DNA of 5,671 nucleotides, from contig CACYBV010000269.1 in NCBI GenBank assembly GCA_902772745.1, forward strand, positions 1 to 5,671. Direction: 5' to 3'. The DNA is from an uncultured Eubacteriales bacterium (lineage in GTDB: Bacteria; Bacillota; Clostridia; Lachnospirales; Lachnospiraceae). The notes beneath the pieces are model-generated. The model was not told the origin of the DNA. It ran no database searches and saw only the letters and a program-made list of their open reading frames with translations. Both the position numbers and the translations under genes were made by a program. Position 1 is the stretch's first letter. The number at the start of each line of letters is the position of its first letter. Shown in pieces: positions 5,388 to 5,671 of this stretch.

Positions 5388-5671
5388 ATGAAAACTATCC
5401 TGAAACTACTGCCCGGCACCCCGGACGACCTGAACCGGGACTACCTCCCGGAATCGATCAAGGGTTCCGACATCGTCGTCAACGAAAACGGCAACAACTC
5501 CCGCCCCTATCCCGCGCGCCTTCAGGAATGCACCGGGGTTCTTGCGGACGGCCTCACGGACCGCTGGTATGTATACGTCCCGGAAAGCTACGACGGATCG
5601 AAAGCGGTTCCTTTGATTGTCGGCCTCCACGGCGGATTAATGACCGGCTGGGGTCACAGCATTTATACCTC
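5388..5671 (+). CDS. Copy 4 of tandem hydrolase paralogs, 5' part (3' end lies outside the window)
   Basis: The first 94 codons of a fourth paralog run off the right edge. The N-terminus MKTILKLLPGTPDD aligns with copies 2 and 3, and residues 9-47 are nearly the same as theirs (PGTPDDLNRDYLP, IKGSDIVVNENGNNS). WYVYVPESYD then leads into the hydrolase domain, with GLHGGLMTGWG giving the oxyanion-hole motif. QC in the QCIYTS of copies 2 and 3 reads HS here. The start ATG 5388 is supported by this alignment and by a weak AAAGG at 5374-5378, 9 nt upstream. The gap from the previous gene is 68 bp with no recognisable terminator, so read-through from the beta-lactamase-like gene is likely. Nucleophile and histidine lie outside the window. 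Confidence 0.88.
   Translation, partial: MKTILKLLPGTPDDLNRDYLPESIKGSDIVVNENGNNSRPYPARLQECTGVLADGLTDRWYVYVPESYDGSKAVPLIVGLHGGLMTGWGHSIYT

Overview
This window carries a tandem array of paralogous alpha/beta-hydrolase genes, all on the + strand. It holds the 3' part of copy 1 (from the left edge to 757), complete copies 2 (897-2432) and 3 (2425-3954), and the 5' part of copy 4 (5388 to the right edge). A different serine hydrolase of the beta-lactamase / family VIII esterase fold (4150-5319) sits between copies 3 and 4. No RNA gene, transposase, integrase, CRISPR array or transporter is visible.

Organism: the DNA is moderately GC-rich. Starts are preceded by strong purine-rich Shine-Dalgarno sites (AAGGAG, GGAGGTG) at 6-7 nt spacing, one start appears to be TTG, and none of the three readable N-termini looks like a signal peptide. 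This fits a Gram-positive anaerobe of the Bacillota (Clostridia, for example a gut or rumen Lachnospiraceae-like lineage), but it is inference from style and not a firm placement.

Proteins: each complete paralog (about 510 aa) has three parts. First is a strongly conserved N-terminal segment of about 40 residues (PGTPDDxNRDYLP then IKGSDIVVNENGNNS). Second is an LpqC / PHB-depolymerase / feruloyl-esterase-like hydrolase domain with an HGG oxyanion-hole motif, a GMSxG nucleophile elbow and a histidine in NRDHGQ. Third is a C-terminal region that reads like a copper-amine-oxidase N-terminal-type (stalk) domain, opened by an almost invariant QKLKYHGLDGGxxVRGEY motif. This fusion, apparently without export, in at least four adjacent copies is the most unusual content of the window.

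Layout and expression: copies 1 and 2 are separated by 139 bp holding a perfect 13-bp GC-rich hairpin and a degenerate repeat. Copies 2 and 3 overlap by 8 bp and are probably translationally coupled. Copy 3 and the beta-lactamase-like gene are separated by 195 bp holding a 98-bp REP-like imperfect palindrome and a separate 8-bp inverted repeat close to the start. The last intergenic gap is 68 bp with no clear signals. The genes probably work together as a set of intracellular esterases or related hydrolases with divergent specificities. The substrate cannot be read from the sequence.
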